In this document: one piece after another, positions 34,297 to 45,349 of the stretch
How the letters are laid out: the number at the start of each line of letters is the position of its first letter
Numbering within the stretch: position 1 is the first letter of the stretch
NCBI GenBank assembly: GCA_022376925.1
Contig: JAIOJX010000002.1
Coordinates: 44,417,001-44,481,000 of the forward strand
Reading direction: 5' to 3'
DNA: 64,000 nt
Origin: Tragulus kanchil
Lineage: Eukaryota > Chordata > Mammalia > Artiodactyla > Tragulidae
Notes under the pieces: generated by a model
Databases searched by the model: none
What the model saw: only the letters and a program-made list of their open reading frames with translations
Told to the model about the DNA's origin: nothing
Program-made: the position numbers and the translations under genes

Positions 34297-35659
34297 AAAA
34301 CAGTGGAAGTAACAAATAGATTCAGGGTATTAGATCTGATTGAGTGTGTGAAAAATGATGGACAGGAATTCATAACATTGTACAGGAGGCTGTGATCAAA
34401 AGCGTCCCCAAGAAAATGAAATGCAAAAAGGCAAAATGGTTGTCTGAGGAAACCTTACATGACTGTGGAAAAAAGAGAAGCAAAAAGCCAAGGAGAAAAA
34501 AAAAAAAAAAAGTATACCCATCTGAATCTGAATGTGGGGTTCCAAAGAATACAGAGATAAGAAAGCCTTCTTAAGTGAACAATGTAAAGAAATAGATGAA
34601 TGCAGTATAATGGGAAAGCCTATAGGACTACAGATCTCTTTAATAAAATTAGAGATACAAAGGGAATATTTCATGCAAAGATGGGCACAATAAAGGACAG
34701 AAAGGATAAGGACCTAACGGGAACAGAAGATTTATAAAGAAGAAGTGGCAAGAGCACACAGAAGAACTGTACAAAAAATATCTTAATGACTCAGATACAC
34801 TGTCACTCATTTACAGCTAGACACGCTGGAGTGTGAAGTCAAGTGGACCTTAGGAAGAACGACTGTGAACAAAGCTAGTGAAGGTGATGGAATTCCATCT
34901 GAGCTATTTCAAATCCTGAAAGATGATGCTGTTAAAGTCCTTCACTCAATATGCCAGAAAATTTGGAAAACTCAGCAATGGCCAAAGGACTGGAAAAGGT
35001 CAGTTTTCATTCTAATCCCAAAGAAGGGCAATGCCAAAAATATTCAGATTACTGTACAGTTGCACTCATTTCACATGTTAGCAAGGTAATGCTCAAAATC
35101 CACCAAGCTAGACTTCAACCATATGTGACATGAGAACTTCCAGACATACACACTGAATTTAGAAAAGGCAGAGGAACCGGAGATCAAATTACCAACATAT
35201 GTTAGATCATAGAAAAAGCAAGAGAATTCCAGATAAAAAATCTGCTTCATTGATTACACTATAGTCTTTGACTGTGTGAATCACAGCAAAATGGAAAATT
35301 CTTGAAGAGAAGGGAATGCAGGATACCTTACCTGTCTCCTGGGAAATCTGTATACAAGACAAGAAGTAACAGTTAGAACCAGACAGGGGAAAACAGACTG
35401 GTTCAAAATTCAGAAAGGAGTACATCAAGGCTGTATATTATCACCTTGCTTATTTAGCTTCTATGCAGAGTACATCATGAGAAATGCAGTGCTGGATGAA
35501 TCACAAGCTGGAATCAAGATTGTCAGGAGAAACATCAACCATCTCAGATATGCAAATAACACTACCCTAATGGCAGAAAGCAAAGAAGAGCTAAAGAGCC
35601 TCTTGATGAAGGTGAATGAGGAGAATAAAGAAGTTAGTTTAAAATTTAATATTCAAAAT

Positions 35660-36004
35660 TGGGGCTTCCCCTGGTGGTCCAGTGGGTAAGGACACCACCT
35701 TGCAGTGCAAGGGGCACCGGTTCGATCCCTGGCCTGGGAAGATCCCACGTGCCGCGGAGCGGCTGGACTGATGTATCCAATTACGGAGCCGGAGCTCCGG
35801 CGCGCGTGCACCCAGAGCCGGTGCTCTGCGATGACAGACGCCACCGCGATGAGAGGTCGACAGGAGCCAAAAGAACAAGGACGGATGAAAATAGAGAAAT
35901 GAAAGACCAATAGAAGTGGCCTGCCCGCACCCCTCCCTCTCCAACCCGACCCCCGCCCAATAAATAAATAAATAAATAAATAAATCTTTAAAAAAAAAAA
36001 ACAC
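35660..36004 (+). mobile_element. Young full-length CHR-type tRNA SINE nested in BovB
   Basis: A box TGGTCCAGTGG (35675-35685) and B box GGTTCGATCCC (35719-35729) are intact, so RNA polymerase III transcription is plausible. The body ends with GACCAATAGAAGTGGCC, a CCCGC-rich stretch, an (AATA)n tail, and CTTTA followed by poly-A. The target-site duplication TTAATATTCAAAAT (35646-35659 and 36005-36018) is perfect, which points to a recent insertion. Confidence 0.95.
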
Positions 36005-36783
36005 TTAATATTCAAAATCATGACACCTGGTTGCATCACTTCATGATAAACAGATGGGGCAAATATGGAAAGAGTAGTAGACTTTATTTTCTTGGACTCC
36101 AAAATCACTGCAAACTGTAACTGCAGCCATGAAATTAAAACACACTTGCCTCTTGGAAGAAAATCAATGATAAACCTAGACAGGGTACTTAAAAGCAGAG
36201 TCATCATTTTTCCTGACAAAGGTCCATATAGTGAAAGTTATGGCTTTTTTTACAGTCATGTGCAGATGTGAGAGTTGGGTCATAAGGAAGATTGAGCATG
36301 AAGGAAATGATGCTTTTAAAGGGCAAATTTGTTGCGAAAAAGCAAGAGAATTCCAGATAAAAAATCTGCTTCATTGATTACACTATAGTCTTTGACTGTG
36401 TGAATCACAGCAAAATGGAAAATTCTTGAAGAGAAGGGAATGCAGGATACCTTACCTGTCTCCTGGGAAATCTGTATACAAGACAAGAAGTAACAGTTAG
36501 AACCAGACAGGGGAAAACAGACTGGTTCAAAATTCAGAAAGGAGTACATCAAGGCTGTATATTATCACCTTGCTTATTTAGCTTCTATGCAGAGTACATC
36601 ATGAGAAATGCAGTGCTGGATGAATCACAAGCTGGAATCAAGATTGTCAGGAGAAACATCAACCATCTCAGATATGCAAATAACACTACCCTAATGGCAG
36701 AAAGCAAAGAAGAGCTAAAGAGCCTCTTGATGAAGGTGAATGAGGAGAATAAAGAAGTTAGTTTAAAATTTAATATTCAAAAT

Positions 36784-37128
36784 TGGGGCTTCCCCTGGTG
36801 GTCCAGTGGGTAAGGACACCACCTTGCAGTGCAAGGGGCACCGGTTCGATCCCTGGCCTGGGAAGATCCCACGTGCCGCGGAGCGGCTGGACTGATGTAT
36901 CCAATTACGGAGCCGGAGCTCCGGCGCGCGTGCACCCAGAGCCGGTGCTCTGCGATGACAGACGCCACCGCGATGAGAGGTCGACAGGAGCCAAAAGAAC
37001 AAGGACGGATGAAAATAGAGAAATGAAAGACCAATAGAAGTGGCCTGCCCGCACCCCTCCCTCTCCAACCCGACCCCCGCCCAATAAATAAATAAATAAA
37101 TAAATAAATCTTTAAAAAAAAAAAACAC
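36784..37128 (+). mobile_element. Same SINE, D12 duplicate
   Basis: Offset by 1124 bp from 35660-36004, with the same target-site duplication. Confidence 0.93.
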
Positions 37129-37509
37129 TTAATATTCAAAATCATGACACCTGGTTGCATCACTTCATGATAAACAGATGGGGCAAATATGGAAAGAGTA
37201 GTAGACTTTATTTTCTTGGACTCCAAAATCACTGCAAACTGTAACTGCAGCCATGAAATTAAAACACACTTGCCTCTTGGAAGAAAATCAATGATAAACC
37301 TAGACAGGGTACTTAAAAGCAGAGTCATCATTTTTCCTGACAAAGGTCCATATAGTGAAAGTTATGGCTTTTTTTACAGTCATGTGCAGATGTGAGAGTT
37401 GGGTCATAAGGAAGATTGAGCATGAAGGAAATGATGCTTTTAAACTGTGGTGCTGGAAGAAGACTCTTGTGAGTCCCTTGGAGAGCAAGGAGATTAAACT
37501 GGTCAATAA

Positions 37510-38075
37510 TGATAGGTGATAGATGACGGTAGGTTACCGTGAACAGTGTTGGATTCTTAATCTCTAATGGAGAAGAATTCACATTGGGATCAAAAGACTT
37601 AGCGATGGTCACTCAGAGCTTCATGCAGTGAAAAGTTTATTAAAGTAAGAAAGGATAGGGAAGAGCTTCCAGCATAGACAATGGAAGAGGGATAGAAGAG
37701 TATCCCGTGAAGCCACTTTAGGCCTGGCATTTTATACTTTTTTAGTTGGTTATTAACAGTAATTTAAAAGAATATATTGAGAAGATAAATGTCTTACGAG
37801 ACCCATACCCACAACATACATCTTTAGATAACATAGGTACAAGTTAAGACAAGAAACATGTCCTTCAGCAAAATACATTGTTATACACCTTAGCTCTGGA
37901 CTTAAAAGAATGTCTTAGGCAAAAAAAAAAGTATGTCTTAGGCAAAATGAATTATTGTCATAGGCGTGGCAATCGAGGTGAAGGCACCTTGGCTAAAAGT
38001 GTTTGTTCCTCACCCTCCTCCTCCTTGCCCTTGGAACCTGCTGGCCTTACCAAGTCTGCCTATAAACTCCTTTCA
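37510..38075 (-). mobile_element. LTR-like insertion in BovB, family C
   Basis: BovB is interrupted after CAAGGAGATTAAACTGGTCAAT and resumes at CTAAGGGAAATCAACCCAGAAT. The insert contains GTTTATTAAAGTAAG (AATAAA on the minus strand) and GGCATTTTATACTTTTTTAG, as seen in LTRs. It has no retroviral coding sequence. Exact ends and the target-site duplication were not resolved. Confidence 0.5.
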
Positions 38076-38362
38076 CTAAGGGAAATCAACCCAGAATATT
38101 CATTGAAAGGACTGATGCTGAAACTGAAGCTCCAATACTTTGGCCAACTCATTCAAAGAGCTGACTCATTGGAAAAGACCTTGATGCCGGGAAAGATTGA
38201 TAAAAGGAGAAGGGGGCGACGAAGTTAGTTGGATGGCATCACTGACTCAATGGATATGAGTTTGAGCAAACTCTGGGGGATGGTGAAGAACAGGGAAGCC
38301 TGTTGTGCTCCAGTCCATGGGGTGACAGAGAGTTGGACACAACTTAGTGATCGAACAATAAC

Positions 38363-38727
38363 AACATTCTTTGATGTGAGTTTTGTCCTGGTGTCTGTGG
38401 ACTAGTAGTTTTTGCTTCCTATGTTTGCCCTCTGATGGATGAGGGTAAGAGACTTGTCTAATTTTCCTGATGGGAGGGCCCGGCAGTGGGAAAAACTGAG
38501 TCTTTCTCTGGTAGATAACAGCATGCTCAGCAAAACTTTAATCTGATTGTCTGCTGATGAGTATTTGCCACTCATTCTCCAGGGCATCTTTCCACCCCAG
38601 GAATCGGACCCTTGTCTCCATCTCTTGCATTGTCAGTGGATTTTTAACCACTGAGCTACCCGGGAAGCCCTGTCTTTGGCCATGGACATTTTTCAGTTGA
38701 TTCTAATGCCCTCCTGATGATGGTTGT
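38363..38727. other. Unassigned sequence with a SINE fragment
   Basis: A SINE fragment on the minus strand occupies about 38592-38671 (GAATCGGACCC reverse B box, CTGAGCTACCCGGGAAGCCC head). The rest is not assigned; it may be older L1-derived sequence. Confidence 0.45.
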
Positions 38728-40941
38728 TCAATAGTTAGCTGAAATTTTAGTGCTCTCGAGGGAGGATATGAGCAGACACCTTCTACCTGCCATCTTGAAC
38801 CAACTCTTCAGGTTCCTTTTGAGACACTAACTTATGCTATCATGGCAATTTATTACTTTTTTAGCAGGTTTACCAGTTCTCCTTCAGATTCATTAAATTA
38901 AATTTGAAGTAACTGAGTTGTGAAACTTATTTTTAACACCTTTTCCTGTAAGCGTTAAGCCAGAAGCATGGTGTTTCTTTATTGGGAACCTCTGAAACTT
39001 AAACAATGGTCTTCAAGATTTGGTTCTTAGAGAACAATGTGATACTAGGTCACTTTTTTTTCTCTCTCTAGATCTAGACTTCTGTGCTGTTGTTCAACTA
39101 CTAGGTTGTGTCAGACTCTTTGTGACCCCATGAACTGCAGCACCCTATGCTTCCTTGTCTTTCACTATCTCCCTGAGTTTGCTCGAATTCATGTCCACTG
39201 AGTCACTGTTGCTCTCTATCTTGTCCCCTGCTACACTCTACTCCTTTCACCTTCAATCTTTCCCAGCATCTGGGTGTTTTCCAATGGGTTGAGTGTTTTC
39301 CAATGAGCTGACTCTTCACTGGAAAATACTTTGGCCACCTGATTCAAAGAACTTATTTGCTGAAATAGACCCTTCAGACTCATTCAAAGGATAGCATCAA
39401 CACTAGTCCTTCCAATGAATATTCAGGGTTAATTTCCTCCAGGACTGGCTTGTTTGTTCTCCTTGGTGCCCAAGGGACTCTTTAAATTCTAGAGCAACAC
39501 AGTTCGAATGCCTCAGTTCTTCAACACTCAGCCTTCTTTATGGTCCAACTTTTACATCCATACATGACTACTGGAAAAACCATAGCTTTGACTACATGGA
39601 TCTTTGTCAGCAAAATGAAGTCTCTGCTTTTTAATACTCTGTCTAGGCTTATCATAGATATTCTTGCAAGGAGCAAGCATCTTTAAATATTGTGACTGCT
39701 GTCATCATCCACATTTATTTTGGAGTCCAAGAAAGTGAAATCTGACACTGTTATCACATTTACCATCTATTTGCCATGGAGTGATAGGACCAGATGCACA
39801 TGTTGAGTTTCAGGCCAGCTTTTTCAATAGTTAGCTGAAATTTTAGTGCTCTCGAGGGAGGATATGAGCAGACACCTTCTACCTGCCATCTTGAACCAAC
39901 TCTTCAGGTTCCTTTTGAGACACTAACTTATGCTATCATGGCAATTTATTACTTTTTTAGCAGGTTTACCAGTTCTCCTTCAGATTCATTAAATTAAATT
40001 TGAAGTAACTGAGTTGTGAAACTTATTTTTAACACCTTTTCCTGTAAGCGTTAAGCCAGAAGCATGGTGTTTCTTTATTGGGAACCTCTGAAACTTAAAC
40101 AATGGTCTTCAAGATTTGGTTCTTAGAGAACAATGTGATACTAGGTCACTTTTTTTTCTCTCTCTAGATCTAGACTTCTGTGCTGTTGTTCAACTACTAG
40201 GTTGTGTCAGACTCTTTGTGACCCCATGAACTGCAGCACCCTATGCTTCCTTGTCTTTCACTATCTCCCTGAGTTTGCTCGAATTCATGTCCACTGAGTC
40301 ACTGTTGCTCTCTATCTTGTCCCCTGCTACACTCTACTCCTTTCACCTTCAATCTTTCCCAGCATCTGGGTGTTTTCCAATGGGTTGAGTGTTTTCCAAT
40401 GAGCTGACTCTTCACTGGAAAATACTTTGGCCACCTGATTCAAAGAACTTATTTGCTGAAATAGACCCTTCAGACTCATTCAAAGGATAGCATCAACACT
40501 AGTCCTTCCAATGAATATTCAGGGTTAATTTCCTCCAGGACTGGCTTGTTTGTTCTCCTTGGTGCCCAAGGGACTCTTTAAATTCTAGAGCAACACAGTT
40601 CGAATGCCTCAGTTCTTCAACACTCAGCCTTCTTTATGGTCCAACTTTTACATCCATACATGACTACTGGAAAAACCATAGCTTTGACTACATGGATCTT
40701 TGTCAGCAAAATGAAGTCTCTGCTTTTTAATACTCTGTCTAGGCTTATCATAGATATTCTTGCAAGGAGCAAGCATCTTTAAATATTGTGACTGCTGTCA
40801 TCATCCACATTTATTTTGGAGTCCAAGAAAGTGAAATCTGACACTGTTATCACATTTTTACCATCTATTTGCCATGGAGTGATAGGACCAGATGCCATGA
40901 TCTTTGTTTTTTGAATGTTGAGTTTCAGGCCAGCTTTTTCA
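38728..40941. repeat. Direct tandem duplication D13, about 1096-1118-bp unit
   Basis: Copies lie at 38728-39823 and 39824-40941. The left copy has lost about 21 nt just before the junction (CAGATGCACATGTTGAG against CAGATGCCATGATC...TGTTGAG); the right copy agrees better with the BovB consensus. An error near the end of the left copy fits a low-quality contig end. Confidence 0.92.
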
Positions 40942-41318
40942 CTTTTCTCTTTTACCTTCATCAAGAGGGTCTTTAGTTCCTTTTCAATTTTTGCCATTAA
41001 AGTGGTATCATCTGCATATCTGAGGTTGTTGATAGTTCTCCTGGCAATCTTGATTCTTGTTTTTCATCAAGGTCAGCATTCTGCATAGGAGTTAAATAAG
41101 CAGGGTGACAATTTACAGCCTTGATGTACTCCTTTCCCATTTTCAACCAGTTCTTTGTTCAACGTCCAGTTCTAACTGTTGCTTCTTGACTGGCATACAA
41201 GTCTCTCCACAGTCAGGTAATGCTGTCTGACATTTCCATCTCATTTAAAATATTCCAGTTTGTTGTGATCCACACAGTCAAAGGCTTTAGCATAGTGAAT
41301 GAAGCAGAAGTAGGCTTT
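39085..41318 (-). mobile_element. BovB LINE, 3' half, minus strand
   Basis: The reverse of the BovB 3' end starts at about 39085 (CTGTTGTTCAACTACTAGG...GACTCTTTGTGACCCC) and runs upstream through the RT thumb region. The minus-strand frame at 40779-40997 contains KAGLKLNIQKTKIMASGPIT, characteristic of BovB ORF2. The element ends near 41318 inside the RT domain, so it is 5'-truncated. It is elongated artificially by D13. Confidence 0.88.
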
Positions 41319-41384
41319 TTTTTGGGGGGGGAGGAGGGCAGGTTGGAGAGGGAGGGGGGCAGGCGGGCCACTTCTATTGGTCTT
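41319..41384 (-). mobile_element. 3' fragment of a CHR-type SINE, minus strand
   Basis: A G-rich tract and GCAGGCGGGCCACTTCTATTG match the 3' body seen in the full-length SINEs. The head is missing. Confidence 0.75.
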
Positions 41385-41489
41385 TAGTGTTCCTTTATAA
41401 TAAGTCTACTAATGAAAAAATATATACCTGGATTTCTATTTTGTTTTGTTTTAGTTAGAAAATCTACTCATTGACCTCTGTTCTTTTCC

Positions 41490-42305
41490 CCTTTACTGAG
41501 GTATAATTTACTGATTTACTGAGGCATGATTGATATATAAGATTCTGTAAGCTTAAGGTATAAAATATGTTGATTTGTTACATTTATAAATTCCAAAATG
41601 ATTATCAGCATAGTTTAGCTTCCATCTCTATCTTGTCACATAGTTAACATTTTTTTTGTCTTTTTTAAACTTTATTTTTTTATGGCTATGCTGGGTTTTC
41701 ATTGCTGTGCAGCCTTTTCTTTAGTTGGGACTAGCAGGGGTGTACCCTCCAGTTTGGTATACAGGCTTCTTATTACAGTGCCATCCCTTGTTGTGGTGCA
41801 TCAGCTCGAGGGTGTTCAGGCTTTAGTAGTTTTGCCATGTGGCCTCAGTATTTGTGGTTCCCAGGCCCCTAGAACACAGGCTCTATAGTTGGGATGCACA
41901 GGCATAGTTGCTGTGTGGCATGCAGCATCTTCCCAGATCGGGGGTCAAACTCATGTCTCCTGCGTTGGCAGGTGGATTCTTTACCACTATGCCGCCAGGG
42001 AAGTCCAACATTTCTTTTTATTTAAGGAGACCTTTTAAGATTTAATTTCTTAGCAATGACCAGTGTGTCCCTATTTTCCCCACCTCTACCTCCCTCTGCC
42101 AGATGCATCCTGGTAACCATGACTCTACTCTGTTTCTCTGAGTCTGGCTTTCGAAGATTCCAATAAAATTGATATCACACAGTATTTGTTTTTCTTTTTT
42201 GTATATCTGATCAATTTCACTTAACTCACTGACCTCAAGTTTCATCCAAGTTCTTGTAAATGGCAGAATCTTCTTCTCTTTCTTATACACACACACACAT
42301 TTTTC
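41490..42305 (-). mobile_element. Old L1 LINE 3' end, minus strand, split by a SINE
   Basis: TTTACTGAGGTATAATTTACTG and TAGTTAACATTT on the left, then TTAAGATTTAATTTCTTAGCAA, GGTAACCATGACTCTACTCTG and CAGTATTTGTTTTTC on the right, follow the reverse of an L1 3' region. It is interrupted at 41653-42006. No intact frame. Confidence 0.7.
41653..42006 (-). mobile_element. tRNA-derived SINE (long CHR-2-like form), minus strand
   Basis: It begins with poly-T and TTTATGGCTATGCTGG and ends ACTATGCCGCCAGGGAAGTCC. The flanking direct repeat is AACATTT (41646-41652 and 42007-42013). It is inserted into old L1 sequence. Confidence 0.8.
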
Positions 42306-42602
42306 CCATTTAGCTTGAAAACTCATCCAGAAAGAAAGAATGTTGACAATGTTAGGCACCATTTCAGAGCAAATCTAATGGTGAAACTGGTACCGTTATT
42401 TGGGGGTGGTAAGAGGCTACAGCTCTGGGTATGATTTGGGAAGTTATTTTCTCCTCCTAGTATTCCCTTTCATATAAAATATTTCCTGGTCTTCTTCCCC
42501 TATTGAGAATTAGACCAAAACTTTAAGGATTATGCTCTATTAGAAGTACCTCAAACTTAATCTTGATTATAGCTCAAGACTGAGAACAAATGCTAGTTAT
42601 AA

Positions 42603-42870
42603 TTTTTAATTTGAAAAATTTATTGAGGTATAGTTGAATTACAATATTGTGTTAATTGCTGCTTCAGAGCAAAGTGACTCAGCTATACATATGCATACAT
42701 TCTTTTCCATATTCATTGCCACAATAGTTTATCAAAGGATATTGAATATAGTTCCATGTGCTATGCATTAAGATCTTGTTTTTTATCTATTCTATGTATA
42801 CCACTTTGTATCTATTAATCCCAAACTCCCAATCCAATCCTTTCCTACCCCAATGCTATTTATTTGTATA
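42603..42870 (-). mobile_element. L1 LINE 3' end, minus strand
   Basis: TTTATTGAGGTATAGTTGAATTACAATATTG, CAAAGTGACTCAGCTATACATATG and TATTGAATATAGTTCCATGTGC follow the reverse of a common artiodactyl L1 3' untranslated region. Noncoding. Confidence 0.8.
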
Positions 42871-42875
42871 GCCAT

Positions 42876-42990
42876 TATTCTTTCATTCACTTAATACATT
42901 TATTGAGCAACTTCTTTGTTACAAGTGTTTTGCTGGGTTCTGAGGATGAAATGTTAGATAAGACAGATTCACATCCTCATAGGATTTGAA
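42876..42990. repeat. Possible ancient L2/MIR-type repeat
   Basis: TTCACTTAATACATTTATTGAGCAAC, GGGTTCTGAGGATGAA and AGACAGATTCACATCCTC resemble an old interspersed repeat. Diverged and low confidence. Confidence 0.35.
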
Positions 42991-43004
42991 GTCTGGAATA
43001 CAGG

Positions 43005-43175
43005 TTGGCAAGCTTTATCCATAAAAAGGCAGATAATGTTTTTGACTTTAAAGCCCCTGTAGGCTGTTTGCAGCTACTCAGCTCTACTATGGTAGTGCAA
43101 AGGCAGCTGTAGACAATGCACAAATGCAGCTGGGTTCTAATAAAATCTTATTTATGGACTCTGAAATTTGAATTG
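43005..43175 (-). mobile_element. hAT-type DNA transposon relic
   Basis: GTTGGCAAGCTTTATCC, GGCTGTTTGCAGCTACTCAGCTCT, GCAGCTGTAGACAATG and TAATAAAATCTTATTTA follow a well-known non-autonomous hAT family whose ends read GGCAAACT. The same family occurs in opposite orientation at 50175-50378. Confidence 0.6.
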
Positions 43176-43227
43176 TATAAAATTTTCATGTATCACAAAA
43201 TATTGTTCTCTCTTTTGATTTTTTAAA

Positions 43228-43539
43228 AAATTTTGTTGTTTATCTTTTGGGGGGTGGGGTGGGGAAGGAGGGGGATGAGCGGGCCACTTCTATTGGCCTT
43301 TCACTTATCTATTTTCATCTGTCTTTGTTCTTTGGCTCCTGTGGGCCTCCCATCGTGGTGGCCTCTGTCATCGCAGAGTGCTGGTTCTGGGCGCATGAGC
43401 ACCAGAGCTCTGGCTCGGTAATTGGACACATGGGTCCAGCCACTCCGCGGCACATGGGATCTTCCCAGGCCAGGGATCGAACCGGCACCCCTTGCACTGC
43501 AAGGCGGTGTCCTTACCCACTGGACCACCAGGGGAAGCC
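43228..43539 (-). mobile_element. Young full-length CHR-type tRNA SINE, minus strand
   Basis: The reverse B box GGGATCGAACC and the head GGACCACCAGGGGAAGCC are intact. It has a long perfect target-site duplication, CTCTTTTGATTTTTTAAA (43210-43227 and 43540-43557). The 108-codon frame over it is a SINE translation. Confidence 0.93.
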
Positions 43540-43557
43540 CTCTTTTGATTTTTTAAA

Positions 43558-43968
43558 TAACTTATTTGTATGACAATCATTCTTAGTTTGTAGGTTGTAG
43601 AAAAACAGGTGATATGACTGATTTGGCACATTCCCATAGCTTACTAATACCTGGTCAGGAAGGAAAGAAAGATATTAGACAAATAGTAATTCTAATATAG
43701 TTACAAATTGTGAGAGATATGTGATGAACAAGAATACTGGGGGCCTCGTCTAGACTGGGAGAGCGGAGACCTGAAGGAAGGATGGGAGTATTGCACTGAT
43801 TCAGTCCTACGTGGCTTAGAAGCACTTTCCAATAAATTTCTTGGCAATATGTAATTTTCATTTTCCTAGTCACTGTTTCTACAACTCACCCAAACTCTTT
43901 GCCTTATGCATGTGCTTCATGGAATCTGACTTTCTTATGTTGTTTTCTTTGTCAGAATACATAGTAAG
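43558..43968. other. Unique noncoding sequence
   Basis: No gene or repeat family was recognised between two SINEs. Confidence 0.45.
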
Positions 43969-44215
43969 GTCTTCCCTGGTGGTACAGTGGGCAGAGTCTA
44001 CCTTGCAGTGAAAGGGGCATCGGTTCCAACCCTGGCCTGGGAAGATGCCTAGTGCTGCAGAACGGTTGGACTGGTGTGTCCAATTATGGCTAGTGCTCTG
44101 AAGCACATGCTGCAATAAGAGAGGTCACTGCAATTGGGAGGCTCACACAGGCCAAAGAATAAAGATGGATGAAAATAAATAAATAATAAAAATAAATGTT
44201 TTTTTAAAAAAAGAA
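43969..44215 (+). mobile_element. CHR-type tRNA SINE, diverged, plus strand
   Basis: GTCTTCCCTGGTGGTACAGTGGG head, GGTTCCAACCC degraded B box, and an AAATAAATAAATAATAAAAATAAATG tail. AGAATACATA before and AGAATGCATA after may be the target-site duplication. The D14 duplicate is at 45049-45295. Confidence 0.85.
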
Positions 44216-44269
44216 TGCATAATCAATGTGTAAGTGGTTGAAATCATAGTTAAGATCAAAATAAAGCCA

Positions 44270-44998
44270 GTTATTTAATTTGTATACAGGGTACATCATG
44301 CAAAATGCCAGGCTGGATGAAGCACAAGTTGGAATGAAGATTTCTGTGAGAAGTATCAAGAGTCTCAGATATGCAGATGACACCACCCTTATGTCAGATA
44401 ACAAGGAAGAACTAAAGAGCTTCTTGATGAAGGTGAAAAAAGAAAAGCGGACCTAAAACTCAACATGCAAAAAACAAAGATCATGATATTTGGTCCCATC
44501 ACTTCATGGCAAATAGATGGGCAAACAATGGAAACAGACAGACTTTGTTTTCTTGGGCTCCAAAATCACTGTGGGTAGTAATAGCATCCATGAAATTAAA
44601 AGAAGCTTGCTCCTTAGAAGAAAAGCTATGACAAATCTCGACAGTGTGTTCAAAAGCAGGGACATCACTTTGCCCACAAAAGTCCGTATAGTCAAAGATA
44701 TGTTTTTTTCCCAGTAATCACATGAATATGAGAGCTGGTCAGTAAAGAACGTTGAACAACAAAGAATTGATGCCTTTGAACTGTGATGTTTGAGAAGGCT
44801 CTTGAGAGTCCCTTGGCCTGCAAGGAGATTGAATCACTCAATCCTAAAGGAAATAAGCCTTGAATATTCATTGGAAGGCATAATGCTGAAGCTGAAGCTC
44901 CAGTACTTTGGCCTCCTGATGCTAAGAGATGACACATTCGAAAAAACCTGATGTTTGAAAATATGAAAGGAAGGGGAGGACGGACAATGAGATGGTTG
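44270..44998 (+). mobile_element. BovB LINE 3' part, plus strand, D14 left copy
   Basis: From TTTGTATACAGGGTACATCATG to GACAATGAGATGGTTG it matches the BovB RT C-terminal half and beyond. Multiple indels relative to the D14 right copy break the frame. It is cut by the duplication junction. Confidence 0.85.
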
Positions 44999-45349
44999 AA
45001 TCACTCAATCCGAAAGGAAACCTGAATCCCAATTTTAGTAGATGCCTAGTCTTCCTGTTTTGGTACAGTGGGCAGAGTCTACCTTGCAGTGAAAGGGGCA
45101 TCGGTTCCAACCCTGGCCTGGGAAGATGCCTAGTGCTGCAGAACGGTTGGACTGGTGTGTCCAATTATGGCTAGTGCTCTGAAGCACATGCTGCAATAAG
45201 AGAGGTCACTGCAATTGGGAGGCTCACACAGGCCAAAGAATAAAGATGGATGAAAATAAATAAATAATAAAAATAAATGTTTTTTTAAAAAAAGAATGCA
45301 TAATCAATGTGTAAGTGGTTGAAATCATAGTTAAGATCAAAATAAAGCC

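Larger units (their letters stand above)
35213..37444. repeat. Direct tandem duplication D12, 1124-bp unit
   Basis: Copies lie at 35213-36320 and 36337-37444 with 16 nt of filler (36321-36336). The unit contains BovB RT sequence plus a nested SINE. No internal difference was noticed. The 188-, 121- and 84-codon frames here occur twice for this reason. Confidence 0.94.
33875..38362 (+). mobile_element. BovB (RTE) LINE, composite and interrupted, plus strand
   Basis: It starts ATAGTCAGC...GAGTTGACTGTGGCTCAGATC, lacks the 5' endonuclease region, and runs through the reverse-transcriptase domain to the 3' end (GACAGAGAGTTGGACACAACT). RT-family pieces are visible: the NKASEGDGIPSELFQILKDD region at 34865 onward, then the catalytic box region at 35549. 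Here the expected YADD reads YANN (35549-35560), which would abolish polymerase activity. The frame is also broken by stops and frameshifts. It is interrupted by a SINE (34049-34296), a second SINE (35660-36004), duplication D12 and an LTR (about 37510-38075). It is non-autonomous and long dead. Confidence 0.88.

Noticed and set aside
35653..36219. 188-codon minus-strand frame, seen twice (also 36777-37343)
   Set aside because: It is the reverse strand of a SINE inserted in BovB, repeated by D12.
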